NCBI GenBank assembly: GCA_050011895.1
Contig: JBEKIF010000003.1
Location: 1 to 64,000, forward strand
Length of the DNA stretch: 64,000 nucleotides
Source of the DNA: DATBGO01 sp050011895
GTDB lineage: Bacteria > Actinomycetota > Actinomycetes > Streptosporangiales > Streptosporangiaceae
Reading direction: 5' to 3'
Both the position numbers and the translations under genes were made by a program. Each line of letters opens with the position of its first letter. Position 1 is the stretch's first letter. The notes under the pieces were generated by a model. That model was given only the letters and a program-made list of their open reading frames with translations, made no database searches and was not told where the DNA came from. Below are positions 1 to 7,752 of this stretch, in pieces.

Positions 1-351
1 CCCACGACGGCCGGGCGGATGGACTCCTACGTGGACCTGTTCCAGGCCGCGGGCGGCTCGCTGGTGATGGTCGCCAAGGGAAACCGGTCCGCCGCGGTCA
101 CCGCCGCGTGCAAGCAGCACGGCGGGTTCTACCTGGGCTCCGTCGGCGGCGCGGCGGCCAGGCTCGCCCGCGACTGCATCACCCGCGTCGACGTGCTCGA
201 GTATCCGGAGCTTGGCATGGAGGCGGTGTGGAAGATCGAGGTGCGTGACTTCCCCGCGTTCATCGTCGTGGACGACAAGGGCAACGATTTCTACGCCGAC
301 GTGACCGGGCCGAAACAGCCGCTGCTCACGATCGGCGGCCCGGGCGGATGA
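1..351 (+). CDS. Class I fumarate hydratase, C-terminal part (gene cut by window edge)
   Basis: Fumarase catalyses the reversible hydration of fumarate to malate in the TCA cycle; the class I enzyme uses a 4Fe-4S cluster. The open frame runs in from base 1 and begins PTTAGRMDSYVD, the strongly conserved start of the class I fumarase beta (C-terminal) domain. It continues with MVAKGNRS and ends in FPAFIVVDDKGNDFY, also typical of the family. Only about 116 residues are visible, so the Fe-S cysteines lie upstream of the window. Its TGA overlaps the ATG of the next gene, a class II fumarase, in an ATGA junction, so the two unrelated fumarases are probably co-transcribed and translationally coupled. 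Identification is confident; whether the gene is intact upstream cannot be seen. Confidence 0.9.
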   Translation, partial: PTTAGRMDSYVDLFQAAGGSLVMVAKGNRSAAVTAACKQHGGFYLGSVGGAAARLARDCITRVDVLEYPELGMEAVWKIEVRDFPAFIVVDDKGNDFYADVTGPKQPLLTIGGPGG

Positions 352-1805
352 CCGACGGGCCGGTGACCGACGGGCCGGTGGCCGACGGGCAGGGCGAGTA
401 CCGCACCGAGCGCGACTCGATGGGGGAAGTCCAGGTACCAGCCGACGCGCTGTGGGGCGCCCAGACGCAGCGGGCGTTCCAGAACTTCGGCGGGGTCACC
501 CGCGAGCGGGTACCGCTCGAGGTGATCATCGCGCTCGCCCGGATCAAGTCCGCGGCCGCCGCGGTCAACGCCGCGCTCGGGGTGATCGACGCGGACATGG
601 CGCGGGCGATCGACGAGGCCGCCCACGAAGTGGCGTTCGGCGAGACCGACGACGGAAGGCAGCAGTACGGCCACTTCCCGGTCCCGGTGTTCCAGACCGG
701 ATCGGGCACCTCGACGAACATGAATGTCAACGAGGTGATCGCGCGGCTGGCCAGCCGACGGCTCGGCCGGCCGGTACACCCGAACGACCACGTGAACGCC
801 TCGCAATCGTCCAATGATGTCTTCCCGTCCGCGGTCCACGTCGCGACCGCAGCGCTTCTGGCGGATCCGCTGGCCAGCTCGCTCCAGCATCTCGCCGAGA
901 CGCTGGAGACCAAGGCGGCGGAGTTCGCCGATGTCGTCAAAAGCGGCCGGACGCACCTGATGGACGCGACGCCGGTCACGCTTGGCCAGGAGTTCAGTGG
1001 CTATGCGTCGGCGATCAGGCATGCCATGAGGCGGATCCACGCGGTCCTGCCCGAGGTCGGCGAACTACCGCTCGGCGGCACCGCCGTCGGCACCGGGCTG
1101 AACGCCCCGCCGGGTTTTGCCCGCATGGTCATTGACCGGCTGTCCGGCGGCAATTTTCCGCTGACCGAGGCGGAGAACCATTTCGAGGCGGCAGGCGGCC
1201 GGGACTCGCTGGTCGCCGCCAGCGGGGTGCTCCGGACGATCGCGGTCAGCCTCTACAAGATCTGCAACGACCTGCGGCTGATGGGCTCGGGGCCGCGGAC
1301 CGGGCTGGCCGAGATCGGCATCCCTGACCTGCAGCCCGGGTCGTCGATCATGCCGGGAAAGGTCAACCCGGTCATTCCCGAGGTGGTCTGCCAGATCTGC
1401 GCTCAGGTGATCGGCAATGACGCCGCGGTAGCGTTCGCCGGGGCAGCGGGAAACTTCGAACTGAACGTGATGATTCCGGTTATGGCCAGGAACCTGGTGG
1501 AATCCATCAACCTGCTGGAGGCAGGGTCCCGGGTACTCGCCGACGAATGCGTCGCCGGGATCACGGCCAACGTCGGCCGGCTGCGGCACAACGCCGAGTC
1601 CTCGCCCGCGATCGTGACCGCCCTCAACAGGTTCATCGGGTACGAGGCCGCGGCTGCCGTCGCGCACGAGGCACTGGACACCGGCAAGACAATCAGAGAG
1701 GTAGTGATCAGTCGCGGGCACGTGGCCAGGGGCGAGATCACCGAGGCGAAGCTCGACGAAGCGCTCGACGTGCTCGCCATGGCCTGGCCGCAGGCCGAGA
1801 GGTAG
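348..1805 (+). CDS. fumC: Class II fumarate hydratase
   Basis: Iron-independent fumarase of the aspartase/fumarase superfamily, acting as a cytosolic tetramer in the TCA cycle. At 485 residues it is slightly longer than usual (about 465-470). Family motifs are present: a TGSGTSTNMNVNEV substrate-binding loop, the NDHVNASQSSNDVFPS block, and the signature GSSIMPGKVNPVIPE carrying the catalytic-loop serine. The N-terminus has an imperfect TDGPV repeat before the conserved YRTERDSMGEVQVP start, so the first 20 or so residues are extra. The ATG at 348 overlaps the stop of the class I fumarase; the internal ATG at 420 falls inside the conserved N-terminal motif and is a less likely start. Confidence 0.95.
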   Translation: MTDGPVTDGPVADGQGEYRTERDSMGEVQVPADALWGAQTQRAFQNFGGVTRERVPLEVIIALARIKSAAAAVNAALGVIDADMARAIDEAAHEVAFGETDDGRQQYGHFPVPVFQTGSGTSTNMNVNEVIARLASRRLGRPVHPNDHVNASQSSNDVFPSAVHVATAALLADPLASSLQHLAETLETKAAEFADVVKSGRTHLMDATPVTLGQEFSGYASAIRHAMRRIHAVLPEVGELPLGGTAVGTGLNAPPGFARMVIDRLSGGNFPLTEAENHFEAAGGRDSLVAASGVLRTIAVSLYKICNDLRLMGSGPRTGLAEIGIPDLQPGSSIMPGKVNPVIPEVVCQICAQVIGNDAAVAFAGAAGNFELNVMIPVMARNLVESINLLEAGSRVLADECVAGITANVGRLRHNAESSPAIVTALNRFIGYEAAAAVAHEALDTGKTIREVVISRGHVARGEITEAKLDEALDVLAMAWPQAER

Positions 1806-1814
1806 CACCCCGCC

Positions 1815-1853
1815 GAGCTACCGCACTGAGCCATCGCACTGAGCTATCGCACT
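1815..1853 (+). repeat. Three tandem copies of a 13-bp unit
   Basis: Units GAGCTACCGCACT (1815-1827), GAGCCATCGCACT (1828-1840) and GAGCTATCGCACT (1841-1853) lie directly after the fumC stop and about 60 bp before the kinase gene. They differ at two positions only. They have no self-complementarity that would suggest a terminator. Confidence 0.9.
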
Positions 1854-1914
1854 GTCACGCATCGCGAAATAGCCGAATTCTCATCCCGCTCACAGGAATC
1901 TCGCTGGCGGCGCC

Positions 1915-4131
1915 GTGTATGGTCCGGCCATGCATGCAGTGGGCACCGGCGACCTGGTCGCCGGCCGTTACCGCCTTCACGGCCAGATCGGCCGCGGCGC
2001 TATGGGTATCGTCTGGCGCAGCAGGGATGAGCTGCTTGACCGGGATGTCGCGGTCAAGCAGGTCCTGATCGCCGCGCCAGGTCCCGCCGACGCGGACGCC
2101 GACACCGCGTCCCGGCGGACGCTGCGTGAGGCCAAGACCGCCGCCCGGCTGAGCCACCCCAGCGTGGTGAAGGTATTCGACGTGGTCGAGGAAGACGGCA
2201 GCGCGTGGATCGTCATGGAGCTTGTGCACGCGCGATCGCTGGATCAGGTGGTAGCCGAAGACGGCCCGTTGCGGCCAGCCGAGGCGGCGGGCGTGGGCCA
2301 GCGCCTGCTCAGCGCGCTTGCCTCCGCGCATGCGGCCGGCGTGCTGCACAGGGACGTCAAGCCGAGCAATGTACTGATAACGCCGGACGGCGGTGCGGTG
2401 CTGACCGACTTCGGCATCGCGACCTTCGCGGACGATCCCGGCCTCACCCAGGCCGGCATGGTCGTCGGCACGCCGGGCTTCACTGCGCCTGAGCGCGTCC
2501 GCGGTGAGCCCGCGACGCCGGCATCCGACTTGTGGTCATTGGGCGCCACCTTGTACGCGGCAGTGGAGGGACGGGGGCCGTTCGATCGTCCAGGCGGGTC
2601 GGCGGTGGTCACGGCAGGGGTGATGAACGAGGACGCCCCCCGGTCGCCATCTGCGGGGCCGCTCGGCCCGGTCATCGAGGCACTGCTGCGCGCGGATCCG
2701 CGGGCTCGCCCAGGCGCTGTCGCCGCGGCCCGGCTGCTGTCTGGTGCGGCCGAGCAGGCACGGGCCGACCCGGGTACCGCTGGCGGCCGGTGGCCCGGGC
2801 AGGCTCCCGCAACCCGGGCAGCAGCGGCCGGCCCCGGCCTGGCGGCCGATGCCACCATTTCCGCGTGCCACAGTCCGGACGCGCGCACTGAGCCAGGGGA
2901 CGTTCCTGACCTGCCGGGCTCTCCGGCGTTCGCTGATCTGCATGAGTTCCCTGACCTGCCAGCCTCGGCCGAGCTGTCCGCATCCATGGAGCTGCCAGCG
3001 TTCCTGGACATGCCGCAGCTGGCCGGCCCGGCCGGGATACCGCCGGATCAGGCCGTGCCGTGGAGCCCGGCCGGCCCGGCTGCCAGCTGGGATGCCGCCG
3101 ACCCGCTGAGCCTGCCCGGCGCCGCCCGGCCTTCGTCGCCAGCACCGCCGTCGTCGCCAGCACCGCCGTCGTCGCCAGCACCGCCGTCGTCGCCAGCACC
3201 GCCAGGAGGCGGCGCAGGCCGGCCGGGTGACGGCGGGCGGACGTCCTGGCACCGGCGGGCGCTGGTAGCGGCCGCCGGGGCGGCCGCCGTTGCGGTGGCC
3301 GGGGTCATCGCCTGGACGGCGTTCCCGCATCCGATGAACGCGGCCGCGGGGACGGCTGCGCCGCTGGCCCAGTCTCCGGGCGCCGGACGGGTACCGGCCG
3401 GGCACAGTTCGAGTCAGGGCACGCAGCCGGGCAGCCCGGCCAGCGGCAGCAATGGCGGCAGCAGCACAGGCAGTCCCGGCAGCCCGGCGGGCGGCACCGC
3501 CGCCAGCAGCTCGCATTCAGGGGCTGGCAGCACCGGCACGAACGGCGCCGGCGGCAGCGGGCAGAACGGTAGCAGCGGTAAGGGCAGCGGCGGCAAGACC
3601 GGCAGCAGCGGGACCGGCGGCAGCAGCGGGACCGGCGGCAGCGGAAGCACTCCCCCGCCGCTCGGCTATCGCTGGCTCAGCGTGCCCGCCGCCAGCACCG
3701 GGACCGCTGCCGGATTCAAGATCGCTATTCCAGGATCCTGGCCGGTGACAAGGCAAGGGCTGGCCTGGTACGCGGATCCCCCCGCGGGCAGCGCCTACAT
3801 CGAGGTCAACCTCGCCTCGTTCAGCTATGCGCGGCCGGTCAACCAGGCGCGATTCCTGCAGGCAACGGCGATCAGCCAGCACGAATATCCCGGCTACCAG
3901 CGGGTTGCCATCTCGCCGGCCACCTACCGGGGCGTCCCCGCCAGTACCTGGCGGTTCAACTGGAGGCAGCAAAGCCTTGGCCACGTGGCCGTGCTGGAAC
4001 TGCTGTTCAGCCTGACGACGGCAGCCGGACGGCAGGACTACGACCTCACCGTGTCGGCGCCGGCGCTTGGCTTCCCGGCCGCCCGTGCGGTCTTCGAGGA
4101 GAGCCTGCGCACCTTCACGCGGCTGACCTAG
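1915..4131 (+). CDS. Membrane-anchored serine/threonine protein kinase (PknB-like)
   Basis: Eukaryotic-type kinase expected to phosphorylate cytosolic targets in response to an outside signal. The kinase domain spans about residues 18-285: glycine loop GQIGRGAMG, ATP lysine K48 in VAVKQV, catalytic HRDVKPSN near residue 145, DFG near 165, and an APE-like TAPERV. A Pro/Ala-rich juxtamembrane region follows, with four SSPAPP repeats. One transmembrane helix sits near residues 447-470, then a long Gly/Ser-rich linker, then a C-terminal extracellular domain of about 160 residues. That domain resembles ones seen on other actinomycete kinases, but I cannot name its ligand. The start is either GTG 1915 or ATG 1930; neither has a clear ribosome site. 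No PASTA repeats are present, so it is not a PknB orthologue in the strict sense. Confidence 0.9.
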   Translation: MYGPAMHAVGTGDLVAGRYRLHGQIGRGAMGIVWRSRDELLDRDVAVKQVLIAAPGPADADADTASRRTLREAKTAARLSHPSVVKVFDVVEEDGSAWIVMELVHARSLDQVVAEDGPLRPAEAAGVGQRLLSALASAHAAGVLHRDVKPSNVLITPDGGAVLTDFGIATFADDPGLTQAGMVVGTPGFTAPERVRGEPATPASDLWSLGATLYAAVEGRGPFDRPGGSAVVTAGVMNEDAPRSPSAGPLGPVIEALLRADPRARPGAVAAARLLSGAAEQARADPGTAGGRWPGQAPATRAAAAGPGLAADATISACHSPDARTEPGDVPDLPGSPAFADLHEFPDLPASAELSASMELPAFLDMPQLAGPAGIPPDQAVPWSPAGPAASWDAADPLSLPGAARPSSPAPPSSPAPPSSPAPPSSPAPPGGGAGRPGDGGRTSWHRRALVAAAGAAAVAVAGVIAWTAFPHPMNAAAGTAAPLAQSPGAGRVPAGHSSSQGTQPGSPASGSNGGSSTGSPGSPAGGTAASSSHSGAGSTGTNGAGGSGQNGSSGKGSGGKTGSSGTGGSSGTGGSGSTPPPLGYRWLSVPAASTGTAAGFKIAIPGSWPVTRQGLAWYADPPAGSAYIEVNLASFSYARPVNQARFLQATAISQHEYPGYQRVAISPATYRGVPASTWRFNWRQQSLGHVAVLELLFSLTTAAGRQDYDLTVSAPALGFPAARAVFEESLRTFTRLT
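3133..3204 (+). repeat. Four 18-bp tandem repeats inside the kinase gene (SSPAPP x4)
   Basis: Four near-identical 18-bp units (3133-3150, 3151-3168, 3169-3186, 3187-3204) encode the hexapeptide SSPAPP in the juxtamembrane region. The unit length is a multiple of three, so copy-number change would keep the frame. Confidence 0.9.
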
Positions 4132-4141
4132 CCAGAACCGT

Positions 4142-4172
4142 CGGCGGCCCCCAGCCTGGCTGGGGGCCGCCG
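4142..4172 (+). terminator. Hairpin terminator after the kinase gene
   Basis: A perfect 13-bp stem (4142-4154 paired with 4160-4172) with loop CCTGG starts 11 bases after the kinase stop. There is no T-run, as is common for actinomycete terminators. Confidence 0.75.
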
Positions 4173-4638
4173 GGCCGGCCAGCGCCGTGCCTGCAGACGA
4201 TGGTCAAGCTTGCTGCGACCGGCGTGCAGACGTGGCGCGGATCAGGGCGACGGCGTTGCCGAAGCCAACCGTCAGGCACGCGGGGTGCTTTCGGTCCAGA
4301 CTGCCAACGAACTGGAGCGCTGTGACCAGGAATCGCCCAGAGTCTCTATGAGATGAATCACACCTCTAATGTCCTTGTTGCGACCTTTATAGCTCTCTTT
4401 ACGATTCGACGCCCAGTGGACAGCCCCGGCATTCGGGCATTGCCGCTTCGCCCGGCGCGATCCGCGTCAAAAAATACGGCTGCGACGCAGTGCGTTACTC
4501 TCCGTTATAGCGCGGGAGTCGTAAACTCCCGGATGGCCTTACCGGCAACGATTTACCTGCGATCAGTGAGTAGTAAAGCGACTACGCACAGCTAATTAGT
4601 TGCCAGTAACTGTTGTCGGGAGCGATTCTTGCTGACGG
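4173..4638. other. Gene-free stretch of unusually low GC
   Basis: About 465 bp between the convergent kinase and transglycosylase genes. From about 4330 to 4620 the base composition is clearly more AT-rich than the rest of the window, with many TAA/TAG/TTA codons in every frame. The only 80-residue open frame (4353-4595) has atypical codon use and no recognisable family. A small perfect hairpin, CGGGAGT (4513-4519) with ACTCCCG (4525-4531), is present. I see no gene here; an RNA gene or a decayed insert is possible. Confidence 0.4.
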
Positions 4639-5310
4639 TCAGTACCAGCCGTTGGCCTGCCAGAACGACCACGCGGCGCATGGGCTTCCATATCGGCCCT
4701 GAATGTAGCCGAGGCCCCACTTGATCTGCGTCGCCGGGTTAGTCTCCCAGTCCGCACCGGCGCTGGCCATCTTGGAGCCCGGCAGCGCCTGCGGGATGCC
4801 GTAGGCCCCGCTCGCGTTCTCCGCGTTGTACCGCCAGCCGCTCTCGCGGTCCCACATCTCGTCCAGGCAGCCGAACTGGGCGCTGGGCGACCAGCCGAAC
4901 GACGACAGCATGTTGTAGGCGATGGACTGCGCGCTCCCTGGATCGGGCGCAGCCATACTGACCGTCACCGGGCTTGGGCTGCCGGAACCCGACGAAGCTG
5001 ACGGGTCAGGTGACGGGGCCGGCGACGGCCTGGTCGCTACCTTAGGCGTGCTGACCAGGCTGAGCGTCTGCGACGCGGCGTCCATCAGGATCATCTGCTG
5101 GCGCTCCTGCTCGAGCACGACCGCTGCATGGCTATCGGGGATCTCCGCCACGACGGCGGCCGTCGGGTCGGCCCCGCCGCCGGACCGCAGCACCGCCGTG
5201 TAGACGCCGACCGAAATCGCCAGGGCAGCCGTGACAGACGTAATCAGGAGAACGCTAGTGCGCCGACGCGTGCGACGCTTGGCAGGAGCGCGCCTCCGGT
5301 GCTGTGACAA
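4639..5310 (-). CDS. Secreted or anchored lytic transglycosylase-like protein (SLT fold)
   Basis: Predicted peptidoglycan-cleaving protein of the aggregation-promoting-factor/SLT type common in Streptomyces. The C-terminal 90 residues carry the signature CLDEMWDRESGW, with probable catalytic Glu near residue 156, then GAYGIPQALPGSKM and QIKWGLGYIQGRYG, ending FWQANGWY. The N-terminus is Arg/Lys-rich followed by a hydrophobic helix (about residues 18-40), a signal peptide or anchor; a Pro/Ser-rich linker joins the two parts. I start it at TTG 5310 because GGAAGGA lies five bases upstream and the peptide then has a sensible signal. A longer in-frame reading to 5586 exists but looks like untranslated leader. 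The gene is preceded by a leader of more than 250 bases, a hallmark of riboswitch-controlled cell-wall hydrolases in this phylum. Confidence 0.8.
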   Translation of the reverse strand: MSQHRRRAPAKRRTRRRTSVLLITSVTAALAISVGVYTAVLRSGGGADPTAAVVAEIPDSHAAVVLEQERQQMILMDAASQTLSLVSTPKVATRPSPAPSPDPSASSGSGSPSPVTVSMAAPDPGSAQSIAYNMLSSFGWSPSAQFGCLDEMWDRESGWRYNAENASGAYGIPQALPGSKMASAGADWETNPATQIKWGLGYIQGRYGSPCAAWSFWQANGWY

Positions 5311-5374
5311 TGCGGTCCTTCCGTCGGCCAAGCACGCCCAGCGCGGCGCTCGGCGTACGGACCACTGCGGTACA

Positions 5375-5475
5375 GGGCAGCGAGTCGCATGACGGTTCAG
5401 GCCAATGCAGCGGAACCACTTACACCTATCGAACGCAGAACCCGCAACATGTGGGTCCAGCACCGTCGGCGAACC
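5375..5475 (-). promoter_or_regulatory. Possible divergent c-di-AMP (ydaO-type) riboswitch leader
   Basis: The 434-bp gap 5311-5744 holds the leader of the transglycosylase gene. Read on the minus strand it shows, in order, CGCCGA, GGACCCA, GGTGTAA, and GAACCGTCA, which resemble words of the actinobacterial ydaO/yuaA c-di-AMP aptamer (CGCCGA, GGGGGACCCA, GGGGTGAATC, GAACCCGTCAGCT). That riboswitch typically precedes cell-wall hydrolase genes of this kind. The matches are imperfect and the spacing looks shorter than usual, so this is a suggestion only. The rest of the gap should contain the promoter of the rhomboid gene. Confidence 0.3.
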
Positions 5476-5744
5476 ACATTGCCAGAAGCGAACGGGGCGC
5501 CCAAGCGTTTCCGCGAAAAAAGCTGTGTCGTAAAGCCGGGAATTGCGTCCGCGCAGATCACAGCTTGGCAATACGTACCCTATCAATTACTGGCCGTAGG
5601 CGATCGATCCTGTGATCACCACCTGGGCGCAAGCACCTCGAGAGACACGCCGGCCGGGCCGCGCGGACCGGCCGCCCCTACCGCGACGCACCGGATCCGG
5701 CTAGCTTTCAAGCATGGAGTGGACGGGGCAAGCGGGGGGGCACG

Positions 5745-6521
5745 ATGAGTAGCCCGGGGCCAGGACCCGGCGCTGGCGGTACCGGTCAGGTAGCCAGGCG
5801 CGGCAGGTGGGACATCGGCACCGGCGACGCGGAGACGGTCCTCGCCGAGGCGCGCAAGGCGCTGTTCGTCATGGTGGGCTTCCTGGCCGTCATCTGGATC
5901 CTGCAGATAGTGAACTGGGCTGATCACCAGCACCTCACGATTGAGTACGGCATCCGCCCGCGCGATGTGGCTCGCCTGCCGGACATCCTGAGCGCCCCGT
6001 TCCTGCACTTCAGCTGGGCTCACATCGAAGGCAACTCCGGGCCGCTGTTCATCTTCGGCTTCCTGGCCGCCTACCGCGGCGTGGCCAAGTTCGCCGCCGT
6101 GACTGTCCTTGTCATCCTGACCAGCGGCCTGGCCGCCTGGTTTACCGAGGCCCCGAACTCAGTAGGGGCCGGCGCCAGCGGCGTGGTCTTCGGTTACTTC
6201 GGTTACATCATGGTTCGCGGGTTTTTTGACCGGCACCCGATCGACATGCTGATCGGCGCGGTCATGGCGCTCTGCTTCGCCTATCAGTTCTCCGTGTTGC
6301 TGCCGCATGCCGGGATCGGCTGGCAGGCACACGTGGGCGGCCTCGTCGGCGGGATCCTGGCCGGCTGGATATTCAGGGACCGGCGGCCCGCTGGCCCAGG
6401 CGGGCCGCCTAAAGCGAAGCCGCCTAAGGGCCAAGCGCCGCCGACCAAGGGCACAGCCGTGCTCCCCACCGCGGGCTCGCGGGCCGAACTGTACAAGCAA
6501 CTCGACGACATGGGCCTGTGA
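5745..6521 (+). CDS. Rhomboid family intramembrane serine protease
   Basis: Predicted membrane protease cutting transmembrane segments of other proteins. Six or so hydrophobic segments span residues 38-215. The catalytic dyad is visible: Ser145 in GAGASGVVFG and His196 in WQAHVGGLVGG. Asn97 in HIEGN corresponds to the oxyanion-hole asparagine region of the family. The C-terminus is a cytosolic Pro/Lys-rich tail ending RAELYKQLDDMGL. ATG 5745 follows a G-rich run (GGGGGG) that can serve as ribosome site. It is convergent with the Clp N-domain gene, 51 bases away. Substrates are unknown. Confidence 0.92.
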   Translation: MSSPGPGPGAGGTGQVARRGRWDIGTGDAETVLAEARKALFVMVGFLAVIWILQIVNWADHQHLTIEYGIRPRDVARLPDILSAPFLHFSWAHIEGNSGPLFIFGFLAAYRGVAKFAAVTVLVILTSGLAAWFTEAPNSVGAGASGVVFGYFGYIMVRGFFDRHPIDMLIGAVMALCFAYQFSVLLPHAGIGWQAHVGGLVGGILAGWIFRDRRPAGPGGPPKAKPPKGQAPPTKGTAVLPTAGSRAELYKQLDDMGL

Positions 6522-6572
6522 CCCGGTCTTATAACGGTGACCTGGGCACCGCGCCTGACCGGTGACGGCTCG

Positions 6573-7268
6573 CTAGGACGGGTCGTCAGGGACGGCCGGC
6601 GGCATCCCAGCGGCTTCGCCCCCGGCCGGGGCCTCCCCGGCAGCGGCAGCCCCGCCCGCAGCGGCAGCCCCGCCCGCAGCGGCAGCATCGCCGGCCGACC
6701 TGTTCGGCACGCCGAGATGCCGCTCGATAGCGGCCAGGCGGTCATTTATCGTCATCAGCGCCCGCACGACCTCGCCGCGCTCCCAGGAGCGCTGGAGACC
6801 CCTGGACGGGCGCCTGGTTCCGGCCTCGCTCTCCTCCGTGTGCACTAGCTGGATAACCTTCTGCCGGACCCGGTTCAGGTCGGCGCCGAGCCGGACCAGG
6901 ACCTGGGCGGCGACGCCCTCGCCCTCACGGATCAGGCCGAGCAGGATGTGCTCGGTGCCGATGTAGTTGTGCCCTAGCTGCAGGGCCTCCCGCAGCGACA
7001 ATTCGAGGACCTTCTTGGCCCGCGGAGTGAACGGAATGTGCCCGGACGGAGCCTGCTTGCCGTGCCCGATGATCTCCTCGACCTGCTGGCGCACCGCCTC
7101 CAGGCTGACCCCGAGCGATTCGAGCGCCTCGGCGGCGACGCCCTCGCCCTCATGCAGCAACCCGAGCAGGATGTGCTCGGTGCCGATGTAGTTGTGATCG
7201 AGGATCCTGGCTTCCTCTTGAGCCAGCACCACGACCCGGCGCGCCCGGTCGGTGAACCTCTCGAACAT
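6573..7268 (-). CDS. Stand-alone Clp N-terminal domain protein
   Basis: The protein consists of the two-repeat Clp N domain found at the front of ClpC/ClpA, here without AAA+ modules. Both repeats are nearly intact: YIGTEHILLGLLHEGEG near residue 27 and YIGTEHILLGLIREGEG near residue 100, with FTPRAKKVLELSLREA between. After about residue 150 the tail is charged, then becomes Ala/Gly-rich, partly from an 18-bp DNA repeat (6643-6678). The start is ATG 7268 (MFERFTDRARR), which matches the usual ClpC start and has GGAG seven bases upstream. It may bind degradation substrates or act as an adaptor for full-length ClpC; such proteins are common in actinobacteria but poorly characterised. Confidence 0.88.
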   Translation of the reverse strand: MFERFTDRARRVVVLAQEEARILDHNYIGTEHILLGLLHEGEGVAAEALESLGVSLEAVRQQVEEIIGHGKQAPSGHIPFTPRAKKVLELSLREALQLGHNYIGTEHILLGLIREGEGVAAQVLVRLGADLNRVRQKVIQLVHTEESEAGTRRPSRGLQRSWERGEVVRALMTINDRLAAIERHLGVPNRSAGDAAAAGGAAAAGGAAAAGEAPAGGEAAGMPPAVPDDPS

Positions 7269-7451
7269 CGTCACGCTCCGGGCAGCTCGGGCAAACCTGA
7301 CGGTCCGCGCCGGATCCGGCCGCACGCGGTCGGTGGGACCACGGTGTCACCGAGTGCATGGCGCCGCTTCCTCTCAGTCTGCACCCGTGCCGGCAGTGCG
7401 GCAGCCACCGCAGCGCCGCTGGCCCCATCGGCGGACGGCAGCAGTGCCGCT

Positions 7452-7485
7452 TGCCTTGTGTAACACCGTTATGAAGCACTAGGCA
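7452..7485. promoter_or_regulatory. Inverted repeat in the divergent region before the lig genes
   Basis: TGCCTTGTG (7452-7460) and CACTAGGCA (7477-7485) form an imperfect inverted repeat (8 of 9 pairs) with a 16-bp spacer. A second, shorter one, GGAAC (7630-7634) and GTTCC (7646-7650), lies about 100 bases before ligK. Both lie in the 484-bp gap 7269-7752 between the divergent Clp-domain gene and the lig cluster. Either could be an operator for a regulator encoded elsewhere; no regulator gene is present nearby. Confidence 0.3.
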
Positions 7486-7752
7486 GGACGGCGCCCACGC
7501 AGCCGCCAGCACGGCGTCACCTCCCGCTCTGCTGGCGCACGGACGATCGAGATCAGGGTAGATGCTGGTATCGCGGGCGACTGGGATACGTTGGTCGAAA
7601 GGGCCGTCCTCGCGGCCACTTGCTTCGCAGGAACTAACCTGACGCGTTCCATGGAGGCGCACAAGCGATGTCGACGATGGCGCATCTCGGTGTCTTCTCC
7701 TTGGCCAGGTGACGCTCCACGTCCAGACCACTCGCCGGAGAGGAGCAGTCAC

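Noticed and set aside
4353..4595. 80-residue open frame in the low-GC stretch
   Set aside because: Atypical composition, no ribosome site, no recognisable relatives.
5311..5586. N-terminal extension of the transglycosylase gene up to 5586
   Set aside because: The extension has no signal or conservation, lies before a well-placed ribosome site and TTG start, and reads like untranslated leader.
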